Origin: Cryomorphaceae bacterium
GTDB taxonomy: Bacteria; Bacteroidota; Bacteroidia; Flavobacteriales_D; SKUL01
DNA: 45,170 bases
Assembly (NCBI GenBank): GCA_007695365.1
Contig: REDV01000097.1
Span: forward strand, 1 to 45,170
Reading direction: 5' to 3'
The notes under the pieces are model-generated. The model was given only the letters and a program-made list of their open reading frames with translations, ran no database searches and was not told the DNA's origin. The first letter of the stretch is position 1. Each line of letters begins with the position of its first letter. Made by a program: the position numbers and the translations under genes. Below are positions 7,846 to 17,351 of the stretch, in pieces.

Positions 7846-10800
7846 ATGTATCGCAAACAACACATATTACTTAGGATCAAGGCTATAGCAATAATCTCCT
7901 TGAGCTTGTATAGCCCTGTTGTAGCGCAGGATTGCGACAGTAATGTGCCTCATTTTGATGTGGACCTTTCCGGTGATCCCGGAGGACTGTTCCTAAGCCC
8001 ATCGGTTCAGCGCCTGGGAAACTGCTGCGGAACAAGCCATCCTGACAGATGCATTTCATTCAGCATAACCCTTCACGATGACGCAGTAGGAATCATCTTC
8101 GATATCTGCGAAGGAGCTGTACCCCCCGGTGCTTTGTTTTACCAAATTGACTGCGGGCCACCCGTGGCTGTGGGAAACGTGCTTTGTCTGGACGGCCCCG
8201 GACCTCATCAACTCACCTTTTGCAAACCGGGCAACAATCAGAATGTGTATTGCATCACATCTGTGCCTGCGCCCGCGGTGGGTCCGCCACAGGTTGCCAG
8301 TGATGGCTGTACGGCAGATATCTACGTGGTAGGACTAGAGCCTTCCACCATTCAATGGACATCGGTGGTACCCGATGCACCCGGCACCTACAACAACCTG
8401 CTCAGCTGCACCCAATGCGAAAACCCCACGGTAACCGCCCCGGCTGTTTTTCCACCTTTCGTGGATTTTATGGTATGTGGTCAAACCATCGGAGGGTGCG
8501 CCGTAACGCCCCACTGCGATACTGTTAGGGTTTACTTTGAGCAATCGCTGGAGGTTAACATTGCCCCGGAAGATCCCGTCATCTGTTTCGGCTCATTGGG
8601 TACAGATGTTACAGCGGTAGGGAACGGAGGGTTTCCTCCTTACACATTTACCTGGAGTACCGGAGATACCGGTGAAACCGTATGGATTGAAGAGCCGGGT
8701 ACCTACAACGTAACGGTTACTGACACCAGCGACTGCCCGCCTGCCTCCTATACTTTTGTGGTTGGAAGCTACGAATTACCAATCACAGTTGATGCCGGCG
8801 AAGACCTTGTAGTTTGCGAAGACACAGAATCAACCCAACTCAGTGCTATAACCTCAGGCACTGACAACGGATTGTGGAGCGGTGGATCGGGTAGTTTTAT
8901 ACCTTCTGACAGCGACCCCAACGCGAGTTATGCGCCCCACCCGGATGAGGTGATGGCCGGGCAGGTAACCCTCACCTACACGCTTTATCCGGATGGAGGC
9001 TGCCCAGGCAACTCAGACAGTCTCACCATTTACTTTGCAACATTCAACGCCGAGGTTCAGGCCCAAGTTGCGCATGTGTCGTGTTTTGGCTTGAATGACG
9101 GCAGCATTTCGCTGGATATTGACGGCAACTGGCCGCCATACACGGTGGAATGGGTGAATCAGGACATCACCGGAACGGAGCTTCTCAACTTAGCTCCGGG
9201 AACCTATCAGGCTCATATCTCCAATGCGCTGGGATGTACAGAATCCATTGAATACATTATTACATCACCCGAATTGCTTGAATTTGTTGTAGGCGAAGTG
9301 CAGGATGTTACTTGTTTCGGAGCATCTAATGGAACGGCATCAGTTGTGACAAGCGGTGGAACAGAGCCTTACACATTTGTTTGGACAGGGTTAACTGCCA
9401 CAGGCAATGAGGTTCAGAATTTACCGGGCGGAGTTTATGACGTTACCGTGACGGATGCAAATGGCTGTGAAGCAGAAATTTCAATTGAAATTGAAGAACC
9501 TGATTTACTCTGGGTAGAATTGACCGGTGATACGCTCGTATGTCCCGATACAGAAACACAGCTCGTTGCAACAACAGGTGGTGGCACCGGCGGCATCCAC
9601 TTCCACTGGTCTCACGGTTTGCCCAACGCTTCGTCAGTTACTACTTCCATTCAGGAACCCACAGTGTTCAGCCTTTTTGTATCCGATGAGAATGGGTGCA
9701 TCTCTGGAGTTACCACTTTTGCCGTTGACGTGGTACTGATGGATAGTGACTTGTTGATGACGCAAGTGAGCAATCCGGTTTGTTCGGGCGGAAACATCAG
9801 TATAAGCGCTGACTATCCCGGTCCTCACCCACCCTATACCTACTCCTGGAGCCACGGACTTCCCTCTACGGCTGGTCCGCACGCAGTGCAGCCCGGGGAG
9901 ACAACCACGTACAGTGTGGAGGTGAGCGACTATTGCGGAAACGCTGTTTCGGCAGACCTCGTTGCCCTCGTATGGCCGCTGCCCTCGGCTGCCCTTCTCG
10001 AAAAGAGTGATGTAACCTGTCATGGGATGAATAACGGTACAGCCAACACAATGGTAACAGGAGGCTCGCCGGGCTATTTCTATCAATGGTCGGATGGAAT
10101 TAACCACGGTGCTCAGGCCACCAACCTTGCTCCCGGTCAGTATTCAGTACTCATTACCGACATTCATCAGTGTCCTGATAGTCTCGAGTTTTTCATTGAC
10201 GAACCGGAGCCCTTGATGCTCAGCGCAACTTCAGACACATTGGTTTGCCCCGGCGATTCTTTCAATCTTTCGGCCAACGCAACAGGGGGAATTGAGCCCT
10301 ACACCTTTTCATGGAGTCACAACTTTGGCAATGCTCCCTCGCATAGCGTTCAGCTTTCAGAAAGTGCGGTGATTACTGTAAGTGTAACCGATTCATCAGG
10401 GTGTGAAACCCCTGTTGTTGAGCTCCCCGTTACGGTGATTAATTTCGTTCCGGAATTGTTGCAAATCACTCCCAACCAAGCAATTTGTTCTGGAGAAAGC
10501 ACAACTCTTACAGCTCATTACAACGGAAATCATCCGCCTTATCATTACAGTTGGAGCACTCTACCTGCCGGCTTTGGTCCACATGTAGTTTCACCCACAA
10601 CCACCACTACATATCACCTTGAGGTAACCGATATTTGCAACAACGTATTGGATGCTTCTACCCAGGTGGTGGTGCACCCGCTGCCTGCGGCCATGCTGCC
10701 ACCTCTGATTGAGGAAGGTTGCGCCCCCCTCCAAGTTGTATATCACGATCCCCACAACAACCCCGAAAGCCATTCATATTTGTGGACTATTGACGAGGCC

Positions 10801-11481
10801 CTCAACGTGGGTGGTCAACCATTCAACTACACCTTTCAGTCTCCCGGCGTCTATTCCATTTCCGTTCAGGTTACGAGTGTACACGGCTGTCAATCTGAGG
10901 GTGAAACTTCAGGATTGGTTATCGTAAGACCCTCTCCAGTGGCAAGCTTCAGTGCAAATCCGTGGGAGGCGGGAATCGATGAACCCGAAATTCAGTTCTT
11001 TGATCAGAGTCAGGGAAACATCACGTCGTGGACCTGGGATTTTGGCGATGGAAACACCAGCGAAGAGCAACACCCCCTGCACCACTATCCGGATACTGGA
11101 TACTTCGGTGTGAAGCTGGTGGTTGAAAATGCCTTTGGTTGCATTGATAGTCTGCTGAGAAGCGTTCGCATCAAACCCGTCTATGAAATTATTATTCCCA
11201 ACGCATTTACCCCTGGCACAGGCGGCAATGGCTACTACAACCCGGCCGACATCAGCAACGACATCTTCTACCCCTTTGCCGATTATGTTGAACAATTCAG
11301 AATGAGCATTTTTAATCGCTGGGGCGAGCTCATATTTGAAAGCAAAGACATCCGCTTCGGCTGGAACGGAACGTACCGAGGCGAGCCTTGTCCTCAGGAC
11401 GTGTACGTGTACAAAATTGAATTCACCTTCAGTGATGGCGAAAATATCACCCGCGTAGGCGACATAACCCTGTTCAGATGA
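7846..11481 (+). CDS. Giant SprB-repeat/PKD cell-surface protein with T9SS type B (CHU_C) sorting domain
   Basis: This 1211-residue secreted protein has a signal peptide (residues 1-28, ending SPVVAQ). A cysteine-rich N-terminal region follows, then SprB-type repeats with the VxCFG/VTCHG...N-G-T...PY-W...G-Y-V-TD-GC pattern near residues 408, 487 and 719, plus related HSWSH-type modules (YTYSWSHGLP, YTFSWSHNFG). A PKD domain (WTWDFGDGN) lies at about 1030-1108. The C-terminal gliding-motility-associated domain begins at about 1117 (IIPNAFTPG...FNRWGELIFES...W-G...YVYKI) and is the type B sorting signal. Proteins of this group are exported by the T9SS and act as surface adhesins. The downstream PorP/SprF gene overlaps by four bases, as expected for a type B cargo with its dedicated partner. 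Confidence 0.9.
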   Translation: MYRKQHILLRIKAIAIISLSLYSPVVAQDCDSNVPHFDVDLSGDPGGLFLSPSVQRLGNCCGTSHPDRCISFSITLHDDAVGIIFDICEGAVPPGALFYQIDCGPPVAVGNVLCLDGPGPHQLTFCKPGNNQNVYCITSVPAPAVGPPQVASDGCTADIYVVGLEPSTIQWTSVVPDAPGTYNNLLSCTQCENPTVTAPAVFPPFVDFMVCGQTIGGCAVTPHCDTVRVYFEQSLEVNIAPEDPVICFGSLGTDVTAVGNGGFPPYTFTWSTGDTGETVWIEEPGTYNVTVTDTSDCPPASYTFVVGSYELPITVDAGEDLVVCEDTESTQLSAITSGTDNGLWSGGSGSFIPSDSDPNASYAPHPDEVMAGQVTLTYTLYPDGGCPGNSDSLTIYFATFNAEVQAQVAHVSCFGLNDGSISLDIDGNWPPYTVEWVNQDITGTELLNLAPGTYQAHISNALGCTESIEYIITSPELLEFVVGEVQDVTCFGASNGTASVVTSGGTEPYTFVWTGLTATGNEVQNLPGGVYDVTVTDANGCEAEISIEIEEPDLLWVELTGDTLVCPDTETQLVATTGGGTGGIHFHWSHGLPNASSVTTSIQEPTVFSLFVSDENGCISGVTTFAVDVVLMDSDLLMTQVSNPVCSGGNISISADYPGPHPPYTYSWSHGLPSTAGPHAVQPGETTTYSVEVSDYCGNAVSADLVALVWPLPSAALLEKSDVTCHGMNNGTANTMVTGGSPGYFYQWSDGINHGAQATNLAPGQYSVLITDIHQCPDSLEFFIDEPEPLMLSATSDTLVCPGDSFNLSANATGGIEPYTFSWSHNFGNAPSHSVQLSESAVITVSVTDSSGCETPVVELPVTVINFVPELLQITPNQAICSGESTTLTAHYNGNHPPYHYSWSTLPAGFGPHVVSPTTTTTYHLEVTDICNNVLDASTQVVVHPLPAAMLPPLIEEGCAPLQVVYHDPHNNPESHSYLWTIDEALNVGGQPFNYTFQSPGVYSISVQVTSVHGCQSEGETSGLVIVRPSPVASFSANPWEAGIDEPEIQFFDQSQGNITSWTWDFGDGNTSEEQHPLHHYPDTGYFGVKLVVENAFGCIDSLLRSVRIKPVYEIIIPNAFTPGTGGNGYYNPADISNDIFYPFADYVEQFRMSIFNRWGELIFESKDIRFGWNGTYRGEPCPQDVYVYKIEFTFSDGENITRVGDITLFR

Positions 11482-12470
11482 TGCGCTTTATTGTGATATT
11501 GCTTTTTATAGCGCTGTTCACCGATGAGGCGGTGGCCCAGGACGTTCAATTTTCTCAACCCTATAATACGCCACTTTTTCTGAATCCGGCGTTTGCAGGA
11601 CACACCGGCGGTAACAGAATATCCACCGTGTACCGCAATCAATGGCCTGGAATTGAGCACAACTACCAGGCAATGGGGGCAGGTGCCGATTTTCATTTGG
11701 GTGGGGTAAACGGAGGTCTTGGAATTACCTTTGTTCGGGATGTTGCCGGAACCCACAGATTGAGCAATACCCTGGCCGCTTTTCAGTACAGCCAGCACAT
11801 TAAGCTCAGCAAAAAATCGCATCTCGCGGTGGGCGTACAGGCAGGTTACGGACAACGAAGTTTTGACGACAGCAATCTGTTTTTCTCCGATCAGGTCATC
11901 AACCAAACCAGCACCAGCTACGAAGTTCAAAACCTCTTCCCGGTAACTCATTTCGGAGATGTTTCCGCCGGAGTACTATACTACCGTGGTGATTCGTGGC
12001 TGGGCGTTTCCTTGCACCACATCAACCAACCCAACCAATCGTTGCTTGGCGCAGAAGACAGGCTCCCGGCAAAATTCTCTGTACACGGGGGCTGGGTACT
12101 GCCCTTTCATCAGCTCTACGCAAGACCGGGTAACAGAATGGTTCGTTTTCTTTTTAATTACAAGTCACAAGGAAACTGGGATCAGCTCGACTTAGGAGGT
12201 ATGTACACCATTTGGGGAATCAACCTTGGGGTTTGGTACAGAGGAATACCTCTGAAGCCCTATCAACCGGGTTACCAAAACAATGAATCCATCGTAATGC
12301 TCTTTGGTTACGAGCTTCCGCAGGGACTGGGGTTTGCATACAGCTATGACCTTACCATCAGTCGTTTGGCCGGACACAGCGGTGGAGCGCACGAAATTTC
12401 TGCGTACTACGAATTCAATCAGCGGCCAAAGCGCCCCAGAAAACGTATCGTACCATGCGCCAAGTTTTAG
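11478..12470 (+). CDS. PorP/SprF-family type IX secretion system outer-membrane protein
   Basis: The 330 residues start with a signal peptide (ending AVAQ) and the family signature DVQFSQPYNTPLFLNPAFAGHTG. The rest has the alternating pattern of an outer-membrane beta-barrel of about 300 residues. SprF-type proteins are needed for secretion or surface attachment of the type B cargo encoded beside them, for example sprB-sprF in Flavobacterium johnsoniae. The start overlaps the adhesin stop (ATGA), so the two genes are coupled and probably work as a pair. Confidence 0.9.
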   Translation: MMRFIVILLFIALFTDEAVAQDVQFSQPYNTPLFLNPAFAGHTGGNRISTVYRNQWPGIEHNYQAMGAGADFHLGGVNGGLGITFVRDVAGTHRLSNTLAAFQYSQHIKLSKKSHLAVGVQAGYGQRSFDDSNLFFSDQVINQTSTSYEVQNLFPVTHFGDVSAGVLYYRGDSWLGVSLHHINQPNQSLLGAEDRLPAKFSVHGGWVLPFHQLYARPGNRMVRFLFNYKSQGNWDQLDLGGMYTIWGINLGVWYRGIPLKPYQPGYQNNESIVMLFGYELPQGLGFAYSYDLTISRLAGHSGGAHEISAYYEFNQRPKRPRKRIVPCAKF

Positions 12471-12587
12471 GCAGTTTCCAGCAGGCACCATTCTTCAAAA
12501 ATTCATTCAAACCACTATTGGTGTAATAGCCAAGGATATACCGCACAGACCATTGGCGTCTGAAAACAAAACCATTCAACTTTTTGC

Positions 12588-12595
12588 TATCTTTA
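12588..12595 (+). promoter_or_regulatory. -7 box (TATCTTTA) before the small T9SS protein
   Basis: The box TATCTTTA lies 28 bases before ATG 12623. An earlier in-frame ATG at 12584 would lie inside or upstream of this promoter, which argues for the 12623 start. Confidence 0.4.
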
Positions 12596-12622
12596 CAGGT
12601 GGTTTTAAAAAGTAAACTGAAA

Positions 12623-13228
12623 ATGTTCATCCGCTTGGGGTTGATTGGGCTTTTGATGATCGCGGGTATGACACGTGCACTGGCGCAACACCCCATACTA
12701 GATGATTTCTCTGTTTTTCAACACCATGACCAGGTCTATCTGAGTTGGGTGATTTCGCGGGGAAATACATGCAATGGCATTACCATTGAGCGCAGCACTG
12801 ATGGAGCGGGTTTTTCTGAAATAGGATACATCGCCGGCATTTGTGGCAGCCCTGATTTTGCCCAACCCTTTTCGTTTATTGACACCAACCCGGCAAAGAA
12901 TCAAATCAATTACTACCGATTGGAGTTGGGCTTGCAGGGTTACACCGAGGTTCGTTCGGTGGAGTTTATTCACGCGCCCGACGATGGCTTTATCTTGCGC
13001 CCCAATCCTGCTTCATACATGGTACAAATGCTTTTCCGCAACCCGCGTTCGCAGGAGCACGTTGTTGAATTGTACAATCTTAGCGGGGCACTGGTATTGC
13101 AGCACAATACACTGGATCAGCAAGTAGAACTGGATATTAGCAGAGTTCCCGCCGGTGTGTACCTTCTTCGGCTTACCTCTACCTCAGGGCAGCATAGCTC
13201 CACGCGCAGACTGGTTATTGCCCGCTGA
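12623..13228 (+). CDS. Small secreted protein with T9SS type A sorting domain
   Basis: From ATG 12623 the product is 201 residues with a signal peptide ending TRALAQ. The middle region (about 25-120) resembles a fibronectin/Ig-like beta domain found in many T9SS cargo proteins: VYLSWVISRG, ITIERSTDGAGF, INYYRLE. The C-terminal about 75 residues are a type A sorting domain (LRPNPAS...VELYNLSG...L-DIS-VPAGVYLLRL). The function is unknown beyond surface or secreted location. Its 3' end overlaps the convergent SOUL gene by 14 bases. The longer start at 12584 adds 13 residues that spoil the signal peptide. Confidence 0.8.
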   Translation: MFIRLGLIGLLMIAGMTRALAQHPILDDFSVFQHHDQVYLSWVISRGNTCNGITIERSTDGAGFSEIGYIAGICGSPDFAQPFSFIDTNPAKNQINYYRLELGLQGYTEVRSVEFIHAPDDGFILRPNPASYMVQMLFRNPRSQEHVVELYNLSGALVLQHNTLDQQVELDISRVPAGVYLLRLTSTSGQHSSTRRLVIAR

Positions 13229-13838
13229 TGGTAATTTCTTCCTGTTGCGCGTATCCAACCAGCTGCACGGCTACTTCGTTTCTTCGATTACTTACCTCGT
13301 AGGGAGGGTTGTACCCCATGTACCGAAAAACACCATTGTGTGCGATATTCTTATCTGCCAGCACTTTTTCAAGCATGCTGCGATGCTCAGCAATTTTCGC
13401 GTCATCAGCCCAACCACCAAAACGCACTACAGCCATGATTCTGGCATCCTCCCGATGAAAGGAAATACGCTCATCATTGGGCACAGGCAACTGCTCTTCG
13501 TTATAGCCCGATGGCACCATAAACATCATACGGGGCTTATCACTGTATTCCATCACCACCGGCGAGGTCATTGCAATCTTCTCTCCCGACTCATTTCCGC
13601 CAAAAATATACCCGGCCAGCACCCTGAAACCGCTGCCCGAAACTTCACGGTAGGGCTTGTCGGGTAATTCTACCGACGAAAAGAGCGCCGTTGCATAGCG
13701 CCGCACTTCCACCTCTCCCCACTGTTCCAGCACCTCATAGGCGTGCTTTTCGGTTTGCGATACTCCTTTCATAATAAATGCTTGTGCGACGATAAAAACA
13801 ACCAGGGTTGCGGCGAGGATAATGGCGAGGGATTTCAT
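13215..13838 (-). CDS. SOUL family heme-binding protein
   Basis: This 207-residue protein has an N-terminal membrane anchor or signal (about residues 4-24). It then shows the SOUL/HBP pattern: YEVLEQWGEVEVRRYATALF, FRVLAGYIFGGNESGEKIAMTSPVV, and later MMFMVPSGY. The IAMTSPV segment is the family hallmark. Bacterial SOUL proteins are thought to bind heme or porphyrin, but their cellular role is poorly defined. It stands alone on this strand and its last 14 bases overlap the end of the convergent T9SS gene. Confidence 0.88.
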   Translation of the reverse strand: MKSLAIILAATLVVFIVAQAFIMKGVSQTEKHAYEVLEQWGEVEVRRYATALFSSVELPDKPYREVSGSGFRVLAGYIFGGNESGEKIAMTSPVVMEYSDKPRMMFMVPSGYNEEQLPVPNDERISFHREDARIMAVVRFGGWADDAKIAEHRSMLEKVLADKNIAHNGVFRYMGYNPPYEVSNRRNEVAVQLVGYAQQEEITISGQ

Positions 13839-14016
13839 GAAAATATAAAAGGATCTAATTTCAACTAAACAGGTCGGAAGTTGAAATGTTTATACACCGA
13901 GCTTTCTCGCAACGCAACGGACACCTAATTTTGATTCAAAATTTCTTCTTTTTCTTTCAAAGAACTGTTAAATTTACCAGGATTAAATCAAAAAACCAAT
14001 CCTGAATACCAACCCA

Positions 14017-14532
14017 ATGTTGACCAACCGTTCAAAAGACCTTAAGCTCAGTCATTTTTTTCCGTTTATGACTGTTATTACTTTTTTGTCGCCATTGGGT
14101 GTATTGGGGCAAATACAATCGACTGAACTGCCTATTCATTTGAGAAACACTTCTGTTTGCGATTTGATAAACGTCCAACTATTTTGCTACATGGATGATG
14201 ATTGCAATCCTTCTAACGCTCAATCTTCAGGGGCTATTTCAATTCCATCAGGAATTATGGAGAATCTTCCAGGTTGTCCTGCGGGCTACCCGTATCCTGC
14301 GTTTGTTGAATTTGAGTTTGATGGCTCTTCAGGAACCCACTTCATTACCTTTGACCCTAATATACCTAACGACTGCGCTGGTTTAGTTGATTGTGAAAAC
14401 TACAGCATACCTTTTGCCTATCACGATGGCTCAATAAATACCAGTTGCATGGGTCAAAATGGGCAAATTAGAGCCAATGATTTTGGGACAGGCTCAACAC
14501 ATTGTGTTATCTGGTTTAAGTTTGACCCGTGA
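14017..14532 (+). CDS. Eight-cysteine small secreted protein, copy 1 (unknown family)
   Basis: This 171-residue protein has a signal peptide that ends at VLGQ, followed by IQSTELPI. The mature part has eight cysteines: SVC, LFC, DDC, PGC, NDC, VDC, TSC and THC. It ends in CVIWFK plus three residues. The protein at 39981-40433 shares the QIQST start, all eight cysteines in the same order, CAGL-DC-NY and the CVIWFK end. I do not recognise the family. In both places it is followed at once by a BspA-like T9SS protein, which suggests a functional pair, perhaps a small disulphide-rich partner of a surface protein. A weak TAAATTTA box lies at 13969-13976. Confidence 0.8.
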   Translation: MLTNRSKDLKLSHFFPFMTVITFLSPLGVLGQIQSTELPIHLRNTSVCDLINVQLFCYMDDDCNPSNAQSSGAISIPSGIMENLPGCPAGYPYPAFVEFEFDGSSGTHFITFDPNIPNDCAGLVDCENYSIPFAYHDGSINTSCMGQNGQIRANDFGTGSTHCVIWFKFDP

Positions 14533-14551
14533 AAACTATTTTCTTGTTTAT

Positions 14552-16258
14552 ATGCCTATTTTAGTGATTTTTACTTTGAAATATTCACACTCCATTCGCC
14601 AAACATTACTCGCATTCTTCCTGACATTACTCACAGGCTTTACAATAGCCCAGTCTGCATTTGTAACGACATGGAATACGGAGCACTTAGGGGTATCCGA
14701 TAACCACTCGGTGAGGATTCCGGTGCAGACACAAATCACTTCCAACCCTGACTATTTCTATAATTTTGAAATAGACTGGGGAGATGGCGTGATAGAATCC
14801 TATGAGGGGCCTGGAAGCCAACTTTTGGTTGAACACACTTACCCTGAACCGGGTGTATACACCATCAGCATCTCAGGAGTTTTTCCGCGGATTAACTTTG
14901 GGCAGCCGTCAACAGACCTATCAAAAATTCTTGAGGTACAGCAATGGGGTAATATTCAGTGGGAAAGTTTTGGCACTGCATTCAGGGGGTGTAACTTTTT
15001 GTCAATACCTGCCACCGACACTCCTGATTTATCAAATGTTACAGATATGAATGGGGCTTTTTGGGGATTTATGGATGCAGGTGCGGTGAACAGTTCTTTT
15101 TCTGAATGGGATGTCTCAAATGTTACTAACATGAATAATTTATTCCGGCAATCTACATTCAATCAACCTATTGGAAACTGGGATGTATCGAACGTCACCT
15201 CAATGAATTCCTTGTTCTACAACGCATTTGCTTTTAACCAACCCATTGATGCCTGGGATGTCTCCAGCGTTACCAATATGACCAATATGTTCTGTAATTC
15301 GGTATTTAACCAACCCATAGGAAGCTGGGACGTTTCAAGCGTTACTTCTATGAACACAATGTTTTTGGGGGAGTTTGGAGCGATGATTACACCATTTAAT
15401 CAACCCATAGAAGGCTGGAATGTATCCTCGGTTGAAAACATGGGGTTTATGTTCAGCAATTGCATGTTTAACCAGCCTATTGAAGAGTGGGATGTTACCA
15501 ACGTGCAATCTATGCAAGGTATGTTTCAAGGGGCCTCATTTTTTAACCAGTCATTGGGATTGTGGGATATATCAACAACAACCAATGTCGGAATGATGTT
15601 GAATGAATCTGGAATCGATCCCTGCAACTACAACAAAACACTTGAAGGTTGGTCTGGCGTGCAACCTCAGCAAGGCCTGAACCTTGGAGCAGCAGGTGTG
15701 CATTTCACCGAAATTGGCGAACCCTATCGCGAAATACTGATCAACGATTTTCAATGGACGATTAACGATGCCGGCGTCACGCAACTTCCGGATCTTGTGG
15801 TAACCATCAATCAATTCGGGCCCGACATTGAAGTGCTTGTTTCGGGCGGCAGCGGGGTCTATCAATACCTGTGGTCAGGTCCTGACGATTTTTCATCCAC
15901 CGGCTCCTTCATTACCGCAGAAATACCAGGAATTTATACCGTTTGGGTGAGTGACGGTTGCTCTGAATGGACGGAGGATATAGAGGTGTTGACCGTAGGT
16001 GTTGACAAAAATGAGTTAAACCCGGTGACTCTTTATCCGAATCCCGCAAGTGATCAGGTTTTCATTCAATCCAATAGTCAGGGATTGTTGCATGTGGAAA
16101 TATTCAACCCGACCGGAGCGCTCGCATCAAGTCATTCGATAGAAGCGGAATTTGCTGCGATAGACATCCAAAACCTATCACCCGGGTTGTACATCTGCCG
16201 TATCACGGTGAAAGGCGGTGTTGAGACTTCCAATCTGAAAATGTTGGTCTCAAGGTAG
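14552..16258 (+). CDS. BspA-like DUF285-repeat surface protein with T9SS type A sorting domain, copy 1
   Basis: From ATG 14552 (19 nt after the upstream stop) the protein has 568 residues and a signal peptide ending FTIAQS. An N-terminal PKD-like domain follows (IDWGDGVIESYEG, VEHTYPEPGVYTISI). Then come about seven repeats of about 25 residues with the DUF285/BspA leucine-rich pattern FNQPIGxWDVSxVTxMxxMF. A conserved cap (CNYNKTLEGW) leads to an SprB-like module (GGSGVYQYLWSGP) and a type A sorting domain (LYPNPASDQV...LSPGLYICRI). BspA-type repeats mediate adhesion in other bacteria. The protein is closely similar to 40491-42323, which has about nine repeats. An in-frame earlier start at 14459 would overlap the upstream gene and hide the signal peptide. 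Confidence 0.88.
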   Translation: MPILVIFTLKYSHSIRQTLLAFFLTLLTGFTIAQSAFVTTWNTEHLGVSDNHSVRIPVQTQITSNPDYFYNFEIDWGDGVIESYEGPGSQLLVEHTYPEPGVYTISISGVFPRINFGQPSTDLSKILEVQQWGNIQWESFGTAFRGCNFLSIPATDTPDLSNVTDMNGAFWGFMDAGAVNSSFSEWDVSNVTNMNNLFRQSTFNQPIGNWDVSNVTSMNSLFYNAFAFNQPIDAWDVSSVTNMTNMFCNSVFNQPIGSWDVSSVTSMNTMFLGEFGAMITPFNQPIEGWNVSSVENMGFMFSNCMFNQPIEEWDVTNVQSMQGMFQGASFFNQSLGLWDISTTTNVGMMLNESGIDPCNYNKTLEGWSGVQPQQGLNLGAAGVHFTEIGEPYREILINDFQWTINDAGVTQLPDLVVTINQFGPDIEVLVSGGSGVYQYLWSGPDDFSSTGSFITAEIPGIYTVWVSDGCSEWTEDIEVLTVGVDKNELNPVTLYPNPASDQVFIQSNSQGLLHVEIFNPTGALASSHSIEAEFAAIDIQNLSPGLYICRITVKGGVETSNLKMLVSR

Positions 16259-16305
16259 CACAGCGCAGGTTGAAAATGTAAAAGCGGCACATCTCCCGGC
16301 TTTAC

Positions 16306-16313
16306 TATCTTTG
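16306..16313 (+). promoter_or_regulatory. -7 box (TATCTTTG) of the ACMSD-like gene
   Basis: This is an exact TATCTTTG box 21 bases before the TTG start at 16335, giving a short leader with GAGGAA just before the start codon. Confidence 0.5.
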
Positions 16314-16334
16314 GCCCTTTCAGCCTGAGGAACC

Positions 16335-17342
16335 TTGCTCACTATAGATATCCATACCCACATTCTGCCGGAAAACATTCCCAATTTCAGGGAGCGTTTT
16401 GGTTACGGCGGATTTATCCGTCTCGATCATCACAAACCCTGCTGTGCGCGCATGATGATGGACGACAAGTTTTTTCGCGAAGTAGAAGACAACTGTTGGG
16501 ATGCCGAGGCGCGCATGAAAGAATGCAACCATCAGCACGTGGATGTGCAGGTGCTTTCTACCGTACCGGTGATGTTCAGCTACTGGGCCAAACCCCAGGA
16601 TACGCTTGAGGTGGCTATGTTTCTGAACGACCACATTGCCGACATTGTGCAGCGATACCCCAAACGCTTTATCGGACTGGGGACGCTCCCTATGCAAGCA
16701 CCGGACCTCGCCATCAAAGAGTTGGAGCGATGCAAGTCCATCGGGCTGAAAGGCATTCAGATTGGCACCCACATCAACGACTGGAACCTCAGCGACCCCA
16801 ATGTTTTTCCGGTGTTTGAAGCCTGTCAGAACCTTGACATGGCCGTTTTTGTGCACCCCTGGGATATGATGGGCAAAGAGCGCATGGAAAAATACTGGCT
16901 GCCCTGGCTGGTTGGAATGCCTGCCGAAAGTTCACTGGCCATTTGCTCAATGATTTTTGGTGGGGTATTTGAGCGATTACCCGGTTTACGGGTTGCTTTT
17001 GCCCACGGGGGTGGAAGTTTTCCGGCCACCATAGGCCGTATTGAGCACGGCTTTAATGTAAGGCCCGATCTCTGCGCCGTTGACAACAACGTAAATCCGC
17101 GTGAGTACCTGGGGAAATTCTGGATTGATTCGCTTGTGCACGATCCCAAAATGCTCGATTACATCATAGAACTGGTAGGTGCAGATAAAATCGCACTCGG
17201 CACCGACTACCCCTTTCCGCTTGGCGAATTGCAACCCGGCCAACTCATCCACAGCATGCCTTACCCTGATGAGGTAAAAGCAATGCTGCTTCATCAATCA
17301 GCATTGAGCTGGCTCGGAGAAGACAAAGGCAAATTTTTGTAG
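16335..17342 (+). CDS. 2-amino-3-carboxymuconate-6-semialdehyde decarboxylase (ACMSD)-like amidohydrolase
   Basis: The 335 residues match the animal ACMSD length (336) and order of motifs almost throughout. Metal ligands His7 and His9 (DIHTH), His174 (FVHPWDM) and Asp291 (LGTDYPFPLGE) are present, with catalytic-site His224 (AFAHGGG). RFGYGG, TVPVMFSYWAKP and GLGTLPMQAP are also typical. ACMSD decarboxylates the product of 3-hydroxyanthranilate oxidation and diverts the kynurenine pathway away from quinolinate. No other kynurenine gene is in the window. The start is a TTG: no ATG or GTG fits, the TATCTTTG box is just upstream and GAGGAA precedes it. Confidence 0.93.
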   Translation: MLTIDIHTHILPENIPNFRERFGYGGFIRLDHHKPCCARMMMDDKFFREVEDNCWDAEARMKECNHQHVDVQVLSTVPVMFSYWAKPQDTLEVAMFLNDHIADIVQRYPKRFIGLGTLPMQAPDLAIKELERCKSIGLKGIQIGTHINDWNLSDPNVFPVFEACQNLDMAVFVHPWDMMGKERMEKYWLPWLVGMPAESSLAICSMIFGGVFERLPGLRVAFAHGGGSFPATIGRIEHGFNVRPDLCAVDNNVNPREYLGKFWIDSLVHDPKMLDYIIELVGADKIALGTDYPFPLGELQPGQLIHSMPYPDEVKAMLLHQSALSWLGEDKGKFL

Positions 17343-17351
17343 TGCCTGCAC

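Noticed and set aside
12584-12622. Upstream extension of the small T9SS protein
   Set aside because: It begins before or inside the TATCTTTA box and would put charged residues before the signal peptide.
15090-15600. About 75-base periodic repeats resembling a CRISPR array
   Set aside because: The repeats are in frame and encode the DUF285 FNQP-WDVS units; the same pattern recurs at 41010-41650. No palindromic direct repeats with unique spacers.
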